Below the pieces are notes generated by a model. That model saw nothing but the letters and a program-made list of their open reading frames with translations, was not told the origin of the DNA and made no database searches. 64,000 nt of DNA from JBCCFW01 sp039029535 (GTDB taxonomy: Bacteria > Acidobacteriota > JBCCFW01): NCBI GenBank assembly GCA_039029535.1, contig JBCCFW010000001.1, positions 62,001 to 126,000 on the forward strand, read 5' to 3'. The stretch's first letter is position 1, and every line of letters begins with the position of its first letter. The translations under genes and the position numbers were made by a program. This document shows positions 24,715 to 33,600 of the stretch, one piece after another.

Positions 24715-27700
24715 TCAGGGCGAGCGCACGCCGGTCTCGTCCACGCAGTCGTTCGCGGCGACCACGCGGTAGAAGTAGACGAAGGGTCTTCGGGAGGGGC
24801 GAGGTGTTCCGTCGCGCCAGCTCGTCTCCACGTGGCCCGGCGGCGTGATGACCTCGTCGAGGTCCCAGGGCACGATGCCCCTTCGAAGGACGTAATGGTC
24901 TTCCGGAGGTCGCGGGAGCCCGGCGTCGAGGGACCAGTCGTACGTCGCCTCGATGATGGCCGCCTCGACGTCGCCGCGGTCGCGCGCGCGGAGCGCCGGG
25001 CCGACGGGAGTGGGCACGGGCAGGTCGACCGATCCGGGACTGGCGTCCAGACGCACCGAGCACGCGTCGTTGTCCACGCGACACTGCACGGCCTCGTCGG
25101 CCTCGAGTCGCACCCAGTACTCGGTGCTCCCTTCGATGGCGTCGAGGCTGAGCGTGAGCTGCAACCACTCGTCCGCCTCGAGCGTCGGGACGAGCTCTTC
25201 GTGGAGGACCGAGCCGTCGGGTCCTCCTGCCCGCACCGTCATGCGATTCGGGCCTGGCGCCGACACGGAGCTCGCGTTGCCGATGCGGACCACGAGCTGG
25301 AGCTCGACGGCGCAGTCGGGGCCGTATCGAAGCCCCGCGTTCAGGAGCACGAGGCTGAGGTCGGGAGCCGGCATGCCGCCGGTCGAGGGCTGGGCTCGCC
25401 AGGTGCCGTGCTCACGCCACGATCGGCCCTCGCCACCGGGACGGACCCGTCCCTCGTCGTCGACGTTGCTACGACGATGGGCGTGCTCGTGCCAGAAGGT
25501 GTTGGTGGGGAGCCAGCCCCCCTCGGGGGTGCCGAGCACGCGCAGGCCGCGGACTTGCTCGCGCTCGGCCAGGCACCTGGGACTCCACTCACCGCAGTGG
25601 CTGAGGGGGAGGAGGATCTCGGCGCGACCGTCGGCATCGACGTCGGCCACCGTGGGCCAGTCGACGAGGGTGCCGCTCGTGCAGGGGTAGCGGACCAGCA
25701 CGTCTCCGGTGCGTCCGTCGAAGATGAAGAGGTCCTTCTCGTCGCGCTGGACGATCTCGACAGCGCCGTCGCCATCGAAGTCGAAGCCGACCGGTCCGAG
25801 GTCCCCGGTCGAGCAGTCGTCGATCGGTCGGGCCCACTTGAAGGAGCCGTCGTGCTCGAAGACCGTGAGGAAGGTCGAGTTCGTCACCGCCGTCTCCGGC
25901 AGCAGGTCGCCGTCCACGTCGGCGACGAGAAACGCCGAGTACGCCCGGTGCGAGATGCCGCCGACACCACAGCCACCCCGCGCTCCCTGTGACTGCCAGA
26001 GCAGCTCGCCCGTCTCACCGTCCAGGGCTTGAATCTCGTTGCCCGGAGTCTCGGTGAGCCCGCCCGTGCCGTTGCAGATCACCTCGGGGTAGGGATCCCC
26101 GTCGAGGTTGGCGAGGACTGCGAACGCACTGTTCTCCCAGTTCGGACGACCGCGGCTCCAGATCCGTCGGGCCGTCCAGTCCTCGTAGTCCACCCCCTTG
26201 AAGCAGGTGGCCAGCTCGAGCTCACCGTCGAGATCCAGGTCTCCGATGGCGGGCACCTTGCCATTCCAGCGGCGCAGGCCCGGGGTGAGCAGGCTGCCGT
26301 CGAGGGCGTAGATGCTCTCATTGACGAAGAGCTCCGGCTGTCCGTCGGCGTCCACGTCACCGACGGTGATGCCGATGAGCGAGGGGCTCTCCTCGGTCGG
26401 CGTGGTCCACAGCCAGCTCCCGTCGTCGTCGAGGGCGACGAGGCCTCTCCCACCCTCGCGGGTCATCGTCACGAGCTCGAGCCCGGGATCGCCGTCGAGA
26501 TCGACGAGGGCCATCGTGGTGTCGAGGGACGCTTCGGGGCCCTCGGTCTGACGCCACTCGAGCTCGCCCGTCCGTCCATCGAGCACTTGCACCCGTTGGT
26601 CGTACACGAAGGCGACTTCCGGAATGCCGTCGGCATCGATGTCGCCGACCAGGGCGGCCTGAGCGACGGTGCCCTCGGTCCACTCCCACTCGGTCACGAG
26701 CTCGAACGAGGCCGGGGGTGTCACCTCGCAAGGGGGTGGGTCCGTCCAGGTGTCGTCGGAGTCGACGAGGTCGGCGCTCACCACTCCGTCCGGATCGACG
26801 ACGGCGTGCACGGGTTGATCGCGATAGTCGCGTTGGCCGGTCAGCACGATCTCGAGGACGCGGGTCTCGCCGCCGCCCAGCGAGTCGACGGTGAGCCGTC
26901 CGTGCACGATGTCGCCCGGGTCCAGGGTCGCCGACGAGCCTCCCGCAGCATCGCGGAAGACCACGACCTCGAAGGGCGTGGTCACCGGCGACGTCCCGAG
27001 GTTGGTCACGACGACCTCGGCCGCGTCCAGCACGAGCGAGCGACAGTCGTCCGAGTCCGAAAGGTGGAGGCCGGTGGCGCGGAGGTCGATCCCGGGCGCG
27101 TCCGAGACGCTGCCTTGCAGGTCGATCTCGAAGGGGCCCTCCGAGCCGACGGGTCCATCGACCACGAGCAGGTACTCACCGGCGGGGAGGGGGCCGAGGG
27201 ACAGCGCCTCTTCATCGGCGTCGATGCAGTGACCCTCGTCGCAGTCGAGGAGCAGGTGCATCCGCTGACCGGGCTCGCTCGTGACGAAGCGGAGGTCCAG
27301 TACCTGCTCCGCGGGGTTGAAGATCCGGAAGACGAGCTCTCGCCCTTCGAGGCGGTCGTCGTGGCACGACAGGGTGTCGACCCCCGCGCGACCCGTGCTC
27401 GTGTCGCCGGTCAGGACGCTGCCGGGAACGGCGGGACGGGCATCGGCGCAGCTCGACGCGACACCGCAAGCGAGCTCGAGCACGACCTCCTCCGCGCCAC
27501 TGCCGTCACCGTCGATCACGGCGGTGTAGAGACCGGGGGGAGCGTCGTGGAGAACGACTCGACCGGGCCCGCCGGCCAGGCAACCGGTCCCGTCCTCTCC
27601 TCGACCTCCCGGTCCGTGGAGCAGGATCCAGCGTGAGGAGTCACCGTCGTCGAGGCTCAGCTCGAGCCGTCCCGGGATCGAGTGCTCGACCTGGTAGAAG

Positions 27701-28821
27701 CGCTCGCCGTCATCGAGTGGGACCGGTGCGCAGGCGTGCTCTGGCAGGCCCGGAGTCGCCCCGCGCAGGTCGACCACCACCGCCTCGCCGCAGCGAAGGG
27801 GCTGGTGGAGGGGCTCGAGCTCGAGGTCCAGGTCGTAGGTCCCGCCCGCCGTCGACTCGACGACGAGGTACCAGGTTCCCGGCATGAGAACGGGCACGTC
27901 GAGCAGCGTGCCCGCCGCGAGACAGGAGCTCTCGCGACAGTCCTCCAGCAGGAAGAGCGTCATCTCCGAGGCCGAGTCGAGGCTCGCCCTGAGACGGGAG
28001 GGAGCCTCGACCTCGAGCGCCCAGAGCCGCTCCGGGCCAGGCCAGCTCGTGGCGCTGCAGCGGTGATGCTCGACGCTGGCCGTCGCCGTGGCGAGGTCGT
28101 CGCTCACGGAGCCCGGCGTGAGCCGGTCGGCGATCTCGCAAGACTCCCCGGGAAGGAGAGTCTTCTCGAAGCAGACGCTGTAGGGAGGGCCCGTGGCCAG
28201 GGGGTTCGGTCCGGACTCGAGGCCCTTGCTCATGAACGCGTAGATGTCGAGACCGTCGGGCGACACGATCCCGATGCCGGGGAGAACGTCGTGCCGGATG
28301 GGACTGAGGTACTCGAACCGGATGTCACCGCTCGCGTGCAGGTAGACCTCGACGATCATCCGCGTCGGTGGGTCGGAGGTGAGCGCGTTGACGCTCAGCT
28401 TGAAGAGAGACGGCGTGGGGCGTCCCCAGGACACGGCGCCGGGGGTGAGGAGAGTCGAGTAGAAGGCGAGCCGGTGATGCGGGGGGAGGATGCTGATCTC
28501 GCCATTGCCGAGCCGCTGGTTCGGGGGCTCCTCGAAGAAGAGCTGGCCGTCACGATGGAGCCAGACTTGATCCACCAGCTCGTCGTGATACGGCATCTCG
28601 AAGCCGAGCTCGATCGGGCCGAGCCAGTTCCGAAGACCACCCATCCCATCGTTGAAGTCGAGCGTGTTGGGCAGCTCGTGCTCGTCGTGGACGAGGGGAC
28701 AGCCGGAGCTCCAGTCTCGCCAGTGGTAGCCCATGCCGTTGGGGGGCATCTCGGCGGCAAGGGCGGGCACCGCCATCGAGACGAGCAGGAGACCGAGAGT
28801 CGTGGGACGGACCGACCACAT
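24715..28821 (-). CDS. Large secreted protein: PPC-like, CARDB and FG-GAP domains
   Basis: 1368 residues; ATG 28821 preceded by GGAGG. The signal peptide ends near residue 23 (ALA-AEM). The order is: an N-terminal domain (to about 235) with an LPNTLDFNDGM motif; three copies of a PPC/DVUA0089-like beta domain (about 240-575) each ending in a GxWYLVV or GxYLLVVDG strand; a CARDB-like domain (about 580-700); FG-GAP blades (about 705-1130: GDIDADGIPEVA, VDLDGDPGLELV, GDVDADGQPELF, ADVDADGRAEIL); a second CARDB-like stretch (VVRIGNASS); and a terminal fibronectin-like domain (YFYRVVAANDC). Expected at the cell surface or secreted; function probably adhesion or matrix binding. Confidence 0.85.
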   Translation of the reverse strand: MWSVRPTTLGLLLVSMAVPALAAEMPPNGMGYHWRDWSSGCPLVHDEHELPNTLDFNDGMGGLRNWLGPIELGFEMPYHDELVDQVWLHRDGQLFFEEPPNQRLGNGEISILPPHHRLAFYSTLLTPGAVSWGRPTPSLFKLSVNALTSDPPTRMIVEVYLHASGDIRFEYLSPIRHDVLPGIGIVSPDGLDIYAFMSKGLESGPNPLATGPPYSVCFEKTLLPGESCEIADRLTPGSVSDDLATATASVEHHRCSATSWPGPERLWALEVEAPSRLRASLDSASEMTLFLLEDCRESSCLAAGTLLDVPVLMPGTWYLVVESTAGGTYDLDLELEPLHQPLRCGEAVVVDLRGATPGLPEHACAPVPLDDGERFYQVEHSIPGRLELSLDDGDSSRWILLHGPGGRGEDGTGCLAGGPGRVVLHDAPPGLYTAVIDGDGSGAEEVVLELACGVASSCADARPAVPGSVLTGDTSTGRAGVDTLSCHDDRLEGRELVFRIFNPAEQVLDLRFVTSEPGQRMHLLLDCDEGHCIDADEEALSLGPLPAGEYLLVVDGPVGSEGPFEIDLQGSVSDAPGIDLRATGLHLSDSDDCRSLVLDAAEVVVTNLGTSPVTTPFEVVVFRDAAGGSSATLDPGDIVHGRLTVDSLGGGETRVLEIVLTGQRDYRDQPVHAVVDPDGVVSADLVDSDDTWTDPPPCEVTPPASFELVTEWEWTEGTVAQAALVGDIDADGIPEVAFVYDQRVQVLDGRTGELEWRQTEGPEASLDTTMALVDLDGDPGLELVTMTREGGRGLVALDDDGSWLWTTPTEESPSLIGITVGDVDADGQPELFVNESIYALDGSLLTPGLRRWNGKVPAIGDLDLDGELELATCFKGVDYEDWTARRIWSRGRPNWENSAFAVLANLDGDPYPEVICNGTGGLTETPGNEIQALDGETGELLWQSQGARGGCGVGGISHRAYSAFLVADVDGDLLPETAVTNSTFLTVFEHDGSFKWARPIDDCSTGDLGPVGFDFDGDGAVEIVQRDEKDLFIFDGRTGDVLVRYPCTSGTLVDWPTVADVDADGRAEILLPLSHCGEWSPRCLAEREQVRGLRVLGTPEGGWLPTNTFWHEHAHRRSNVDDEGRVRPGGEGRSWREHGTWRAQPSTGGMPAPDLSLVLLNAGLRYGPDCAVELQLVVRIGNASSVSAPGPNRMTVRAGGPDGSVLHEELVPTLEADEWLQLTLSLDAIEGSTEYWVRLEADEAVQCRVDNDACSVRLDASPGSVDLPVPTPVGPALRARDRGDVEAAIIEATYDWSLDAGLPRPPEDHYVLRRGIVPWDLDEVITPPGHVETSWRDGTPRPSRRPFVYFYRVVAANDCVDETGVRSP

Positions 28822-29099
28822 GGGCTTCCTCCGTGGCCCGGATCCTTCGAGAGTCTCCTGCTGCGCGACCGGACTCGCCGGCTCTCACCGGTGGAGTCTC
28901 GGGCCTGGGACGACGCTCACTCCTCGGCTGGCGTTCGGCCACTCGCTGCGAGCTCAGGATGGACGCGGGCTCGAGATCGGGGCTGGGACACGCACGTTGA
29001 CTGGGAGGAAGGTCGGTCAGGTGCCGTCGTGAATTCAGGGCCGTGCACCAAAACGAGCAAGGGCGCAGGTTGCGTCAAGACGAGCGCAACGTCGGTTCG

Positions 29100-29474
29100 T
29101 CAGGGGCAACCGACCAGGTAGCAGGCGACCACCAGCCAGACGATGGGCAGGGCGAGCATGGTGGTGAGGCCCACGCCGACCACGGCCACGGTGAGTCGAC
29201 GCGCAGTCCACGACCTGCGTGAGGCGAGCCCGAGCGTGAGGGCGACAGCTCCGAGGCACTGCCCGAAGGCGACGAGCCCACCGACGAAGTCACCAGGGCC
29301 GACGAAACCGTCCGTGACCTGCCAGTAGGCAAGGAGCGTCGCAACGAGCCCGATGGGAGTGCCGACGCGGGCTTCCTTCGTGGGGAAGGTCTTCACCACG
29401 ACAACGTGACAGCCAATGGCCAGGGCCACGAGCCAGCCGATCTCGAGCAGGCATCCCCAGACAAGCGTCGTCAC
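29100..29474 (-). CDS. Small polytopic membrane protein, unknown
   Basis: 124 residues from GTG 29474, which has a strong GAGGAGG site 6 bases upstream; the longer frame to 29540 has none. Four hydrophobic segments (about 2-25, 36-50, 58-80 and 94-118) account for nearly the whole protein. I do not recognise the family; it resembles many DUF-type four-helix membrane proteins. It is transcribed in the same direction as the Ni-SOD gene, 90 bases downstream of it, and could be co-transcribed. The 278 bases to the next gene upstream of the large secreted protein hold no clear gene. Confidence 0.6.
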   Translation of the reverse strand: MTTLVWGCLLEIGWLVALAIGCHVVVVKTFPTKEARVGTPIGLVATLLAYWQVTDGFVGPGDFVGGLVAFGQCLGAVALTLGLASRRSWTARRLTVAVVGVGLTTMLALPIVWLVVACYLVGCP

Positions 29475-29564
29475 GAGTCCCTCCTCACCCGACCTGCGGG
29501 CGACTCGTCTCAGCCTAGCCAGCTCGCCGCGCCAGGGCACGAGCGCCGAGCTGGACGACGTCCG

Positions 29565-30068
29565 TCAGCGGCGGCGGGCCGGCTTGGACTGGGCGGACGC
29601 CGGCTTCGGTCCGCCGTAACGACTGGCGAGGGGCTCGAGGGCTTCGCGGAGTCGACGGACGTTGGTCAGGTCGACGCTCTGCTTGCACTTCATGGCGGCG
29701 ACCATGACGGCGTGGAGCTCGCTGAGCTGAGCCGCGTGCTCGTTCTTCAGCCGGCGATTCGCTCCGGGAGCGAGGGGCTTGACGCGCTGCGTGAGGAAGT
29801 ACTCGGCCACCGTGGTGATGACGTGGGAGGCGTGGTCTTCCTTGGCATGCACCCAGCGCGCGACCTGGTTGGTGCTCTGGGGATCACCCTTGCCGGAGTT
29901 CGACCGGATCTGGGTCATCGCCTTCTCGATGGTCGCGGCGTCCTCGTACATCGCCTGCACGCGGGCGGCGTCGTCGTAGATCCCGCAGGGCACCTGGCAG
30001 TGCGCCTGGGCGAGGACGGGCAGGAGAAGGGAGAGGGCGGCAGGGATCAGCGCGCGGGTCGGTCGCAT
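29565..30068 (-). CDS. sodN: Nickel superoxide dismutase with N-terminal Sec signal
   Basis: 167 residues. After a signal peptide of 22 residues ending VLAQA, the protein continues HCQVPCGIYDD, matching the Ni-hook HCxxPCGxY of Ni-SOD (His1, Cys2 and Cys6 are the nickel ligands; Tyr9 gates substrate). The remaining helices (KEDHASHVITTVAEYFLTQRV) fit the four-helix Ni-SOD fold. The mature part is about 145 residues against about 117 in Streptomyces, with a basic C-terminal extension (SAQSKPARRR). Classical SodN has a short propeptide removed by SodX; here signal peptidase I would expose His1, implying a periplasmic enzyme. No sodX is in the window. GAGGAG lies 9 bases before ATG 30068. Confidence 0.92.
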   Translation of the reverse strand: MRPTRALIPAALSLLLPVLAQAHCQVPCGIYDDAARVQAMYEDAATIEKAMTQIRSNSGKGDPQSTNQVARWVHAKEDHASHVITTVAEYFLTQRVKPLAPGANRRLKNEHAAQLSELHAVMVAAMKCKQSVDLTNVRRLREALEPLASRYGGPKPASAQSKPARRR

Positions 30069-30078
30069 GGGGGGAGTC

Positions 30079-30107
30079 TCCTCGTCACTGTCTTGAGATG
30101 ACGAGGA
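30079..30107 (-). promoter_or_regulatory. Leader hairpin overlapping the sodN ribosome site
   Basis: A 9-bp stem (TCCTCGTCA / TGACGAGGA, 11-base loop) in the sodN leader; its 3' arm includes five of the six bases of the GAGGAG ribosome site at 30078-30083. It could mask translation initiation, or act as the terminator of rpmB, whose stop is 47 bases upstream. Confidence 0.45.
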
Positions 30108-30153
30108 TGGTAGCAGCCGCGCGCGGGAGAGTCGTGAGGGCGGAGGGGGTCGA

Positions 30154-30486
30154 TCAGGCGCCGATCTTGAGCTTCGGCTTGGCCTTGATCTTGCCGCTCT
30201 CGATCCGTGCGAGGTGCTTGCGGATCCGACGCTTGATGACGAGCGCCTCGGGCGGCAGCCGCGAGTCGTCGGTGCTCATGAGGTAGGCATCGAGACCGCC
30301 CTTCTTGGCGACCGTGCGGAGAGCGCGGGTCGACACGCGAAGGCGGATCGAGCTGCCGAGAGCCTCGGAGAGAAGATGGACGGGCTGCAGGTTGGCGTCG
30401 AAGCGACGGCTCGACGTCCGGTGAGAGTGCGAGACCTGCTTGCCGTACTTGACCTTGCGTCCGGTGAGAGCGCAGCGGCGAGGCAT
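30154..30486 (-). CDS. rpmB: Ribosomal protein bL28
   Basis: 110 residues beginning MPRRCALTGRKVKYGKQVSH, the standard L28 start (C5xxTGK/R), with the conserved SHRTSSRRFDANLQPV segment and a long C-terminal helix extension (LARIESGKIKAKPKLKIGA). It is longer than the 60-78 residue forms of many bacteria but within the range of long L28 variants. The zinc-type CxxC pairs are absent (C-minus form). It is a structural component of the 50S subunit. ATG 30486 has GGAG 9 bases upstream; in-frame sequence further upstream is not coding. It is expressed from its own promoter, separate from the TSP3 gene. Confidence 0.93.
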   Translation of the reverse strand: MPRRCALTGRKVKYGKQVSHSHRTSSRRFDANLQPVHLLSEALGSSIRLRVSTRALRTVAKKGGLDAYLMSTDDSRLPPEALVIKRRIRKHLARIESGKIKAKPKLKIGA

Positions 30487-30565
30487 GAGTGAGCTCCGGG
30501 TTCTTCCGGGGACGTGCACCGCCGGATCGCGGGCGAGAGAATCGAGCTTCTCCGGAAGGGCGCAG

Positions 30566-30594
30566 ATGCTAGTCGAGTCCGTCGCCTCGGGCAA
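30566..30594 (-). promoter_or_regulatory. Probable sigma-70 promoter of rpmB
   Basis: On the minus strand, TTGCCC and TAGCAT are separated by 17 bases, with the -10 element about 80 bases before the rpmB start codon. Confidence 0.4.
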
Positions 30595-30650
30595 GGCCCT
30601 CCAGGCTCCAGGCGGGCTCGTGGACCTCAGGAGGCCGAATTCCGTGAATC

Positions 30651-33600
30651 CTACCGCTCGACCGGGCCCGTGGGGCCGAGCCCGAAGCCCCAGGAGCCGT
30701 CGCCGGCGGAAAGGCTCGTCCCAATGAGGAGGTAGGAGGTCAGGCCGGGTTCCGTCCCCAGCGGCAGCCGGTGCTCGGGGCGGTTGGTGATGGTGAGCTC
30801 GACGAAGTCGCCCCGAGCCCGCGGCGACGTGCTCGCGGCGACCACCCTGTAGAGGAGGCAGGGCGCCGGCTGGAGGCTCACCTCGTCGCTCCAGCCCAGG
30901 CGGAGCTCGGTGCCGACCTTGGAGACCCGCAGGCCGGAGCGTGGCGGGCCGTCGATCTCGGGCAGCGGAGCGGGTAGGCATGAGGCGAGCGGGTCGTCCG
31001 CGCCGTTGCCGGCCGTCGGGTCGGTCTCGCCCGGGTCGACTCGACCATCGCGGTCGCGGTCCTCGGCGCCGTCGGCCACGCCGCCATCGTCGCTGTCAGC
31101 GTCGTCGGGATCGGTGGTGGTCGACGGGTCGTCGTCGGGAAGGAAGAACCCGGCGGTGAGGTCGGTGTCGTCGTGCGCCATGGTGATTCCGGCCTCGAGC
31201 CCATCGGGGAGCCCGTCGTCGTCGGAGTCCGGGTCGAGGGCGTCGATGCGACCGTCACCATCCGCGTCGAGGTGACCGTCGGCGCCGTCGAGGAGACCGT
31301 CGTCGTCGGAGTCCGCGTCGGCGGCGTCGGTCCCGATGGCGTCCTCGAAGGGATCGAGCAGGCCGTCACCGTCGCCGTCGGCCGCGGCGTCGTCGGCGCC
31401 GTCGTTGGGATCGGGCTCGTCGGCGTCGACGCGGCCGTTGGCGTTGCCGTCCTCGGTGCCGTCGGGAAGACCTCCGTCATCAGTGTCGATGTCGAGGGGA
31501 TCGGTGGTCGTGCTCGGATCGAGGTCCGGCTGGAAGGCGACGTCGTCGGTGCCCGACAGCGGACCGGCACCGTCGGGATCGGACAGGCCCGTCGAGCGAC
31601 CGAGCTCGGTGCCGTCCTGGAGCCCGTCGCCGTCGGTGTCGATGAGCTCGGGACGCGTGCCGAGGTCGAGGACCTCCTCGCGATCGGAGAGCGCGTCGTC
31701 GTCGGTGTCGACGTCGGTGGGATCCATCACGCCGCTGTCCGACTCGAAGCCGTCGAGAAGCCCGTCGTCGTCGGTGTCGTCGTCGAGGGGATCGGTGAGG
31801 AAGCCGTCGTCTCCCGCGATCACCTCCTCACCGTCCTCGAGCCCGTCGTCGTCGCTGTCGGGGTCGGCCGGGTCGGTGCCGAGGCCGGCCTCCTCATCGT
31901 CGCGGAGCCCGTCGGCGTCGAGGTCGAAGTCGTCGATCGTCAGGTTTGGGTCCCGCTCGCCGGGATCGACCGCGCCGTTTCCGTTCAGGTCTTCCTCGCC
32001 GTCGAGGCGTCCACCGGCGTCGGTGTCGTCGAGCAGCGGGTCGGTGGTCGTCGTCGGATCGGCGTCGGGCTGGAAGAACAGCGCGTTCGTGCCGAGCAGG
32101 GGGCCGGCACCGTCGGGATCCGGAAGAGGCGCGTCGCGACCCAGCTCGGTGCCGTCCTGCACCGCGTCGTCATCGCTGTCGCGGTCGGTGGGGTCGGAGC
32201 CCAGGCCGACTTCCTCACCGTCGCTCACGCCGTCGTCGTCGGTGTCGACGTCGAGGGGCTCGGTGACGTGATCGTCGTCGCCGGGCACGACCTCTTCACC
32301 GTCGAACAGGCCGTCGCCGTCGGTGTCGGGATTGGTGGGGTCGGTGCCGAGGGTGACCTCGTCGTCGTCGGAGAGGCCGTCGCGGTCGAGGTCGAGGTCG
32401 TCGTCGGTGAGGATGGGGTCGCGCTCGTCGGCGTCGACGCGACCATTGCCGTCGACGTCTTCCTCGCCGTCGTCGAGCCCGCCCTCGTCGGTGTCGGGAT
32501 CGGCGGGGTTGGTGGTGGTCGTCGGGTCGTTGTCGGGGCTGAACATGAAGAAGTCGGTGTCGGGACCCGGCAGGAAGATCCCGGCTTCCGTGCCGTCGTT
32601 CACGCCGTCGTCGTCGCTGTCCGGATCCATCGGGTCGGTGCCGTAGACGAAGACCTCCTCACCGTCTTCGAGCCCGTCCTCGTCGCTGTCGGCGTCGTCG
32701 GGGTCGCTGCGGAAGCCGTCGTCACCCGCGAGATCTTCCTCGCCGTCGAGCAGGCCGTCGCCGTCGGTGTCGGGGTTCGAGCGGCTCGTGCCGAGAGCGC
32801 TCTCCACCACGTCGGGAAGGGTGTCGCCGTCCTGGTCGACGTCGTCGGTGGGGTCGGCGGGGTCGGGCTCGGCCGCGTCGACCATGCCGTTGCGGTTGCG
32901 GTCTTCCTGACCGTCGGGCAGACCGCCGTCATCGCCGTCGGGGACCAGTGGATCGGTCTGCGTGCTCACGTCGAAGTCGGCCATGAACACGTCGAGCTCG
33001 GTGCCGAGCAGGGGACCGGGGCCGTCGCGGTCGGGCTCACCGGCGACGTAGCTCAGCTCGAGCCCGTCCTGGAGACCGTCGCCGTCGGTGTCGAGGTCGA
33101 AGGGATCGAGGCCGAGCACCAGCTCCGCTCCGTCGGCGATGCCGTCGTCGTCGGCGTCGGCATCGAGCACCGGTGTCTCGAGGCCATCGGCTCCAGGTAG
33201 GAGCTCTTCACCATCGAGGATCCCGTCGAAGTCGGTGTCGGGGTTGGCGGGGTTGAGGAAGAGGGCCGGCTCGACGGCGTCGGGCACTCCGTCCTCGTCG
33301 TCGTCGAAGGGATCTTCACCGGCCACCGTCGGGTCGGTCTCGCCCGGGTCGAAGGCGCCGTCACGGTTCAGGTCTTCGAGCCCGTCCACGACACCGCCCA
33401 TGTCCGAGTCGGCGACCAGCGGGTCGGTGGTCGTCGTCGGGTCGGCGTCGCGGATGAAGACGGCCGAGTTCGTGCCGTCGATGGGACCGGAGCCGTCGGG
33501 ATCCGGCGCGCCCTGACGTCGCCCGAGCTCGGTGCCGTCCTGCACGCCGTCATCGTCGCTGTCGACGTCGATGGGTGAGAGGCCGAGCAGGACTTCGTCA

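Noticed and set aside
26029..27636. Plus-strand open frame (535 codons) opposite the 1368-residue secreted protein
   Set aside because: No signal, motif or ribosome site; the minus strand encodes FG-GAP and CARDB motifs.
31173..33200. Long plus-strand open frame (675 codons) opposite the TSP3 gene
   Set aside because: It is the antisense of Asp-rich repeats (GTCGTCGTC reads Val-Val-Val). It lacks a ribosome site and has Val/Gly-only composition, while the minus strand has clear TSP3 motifs and a signal peptide.
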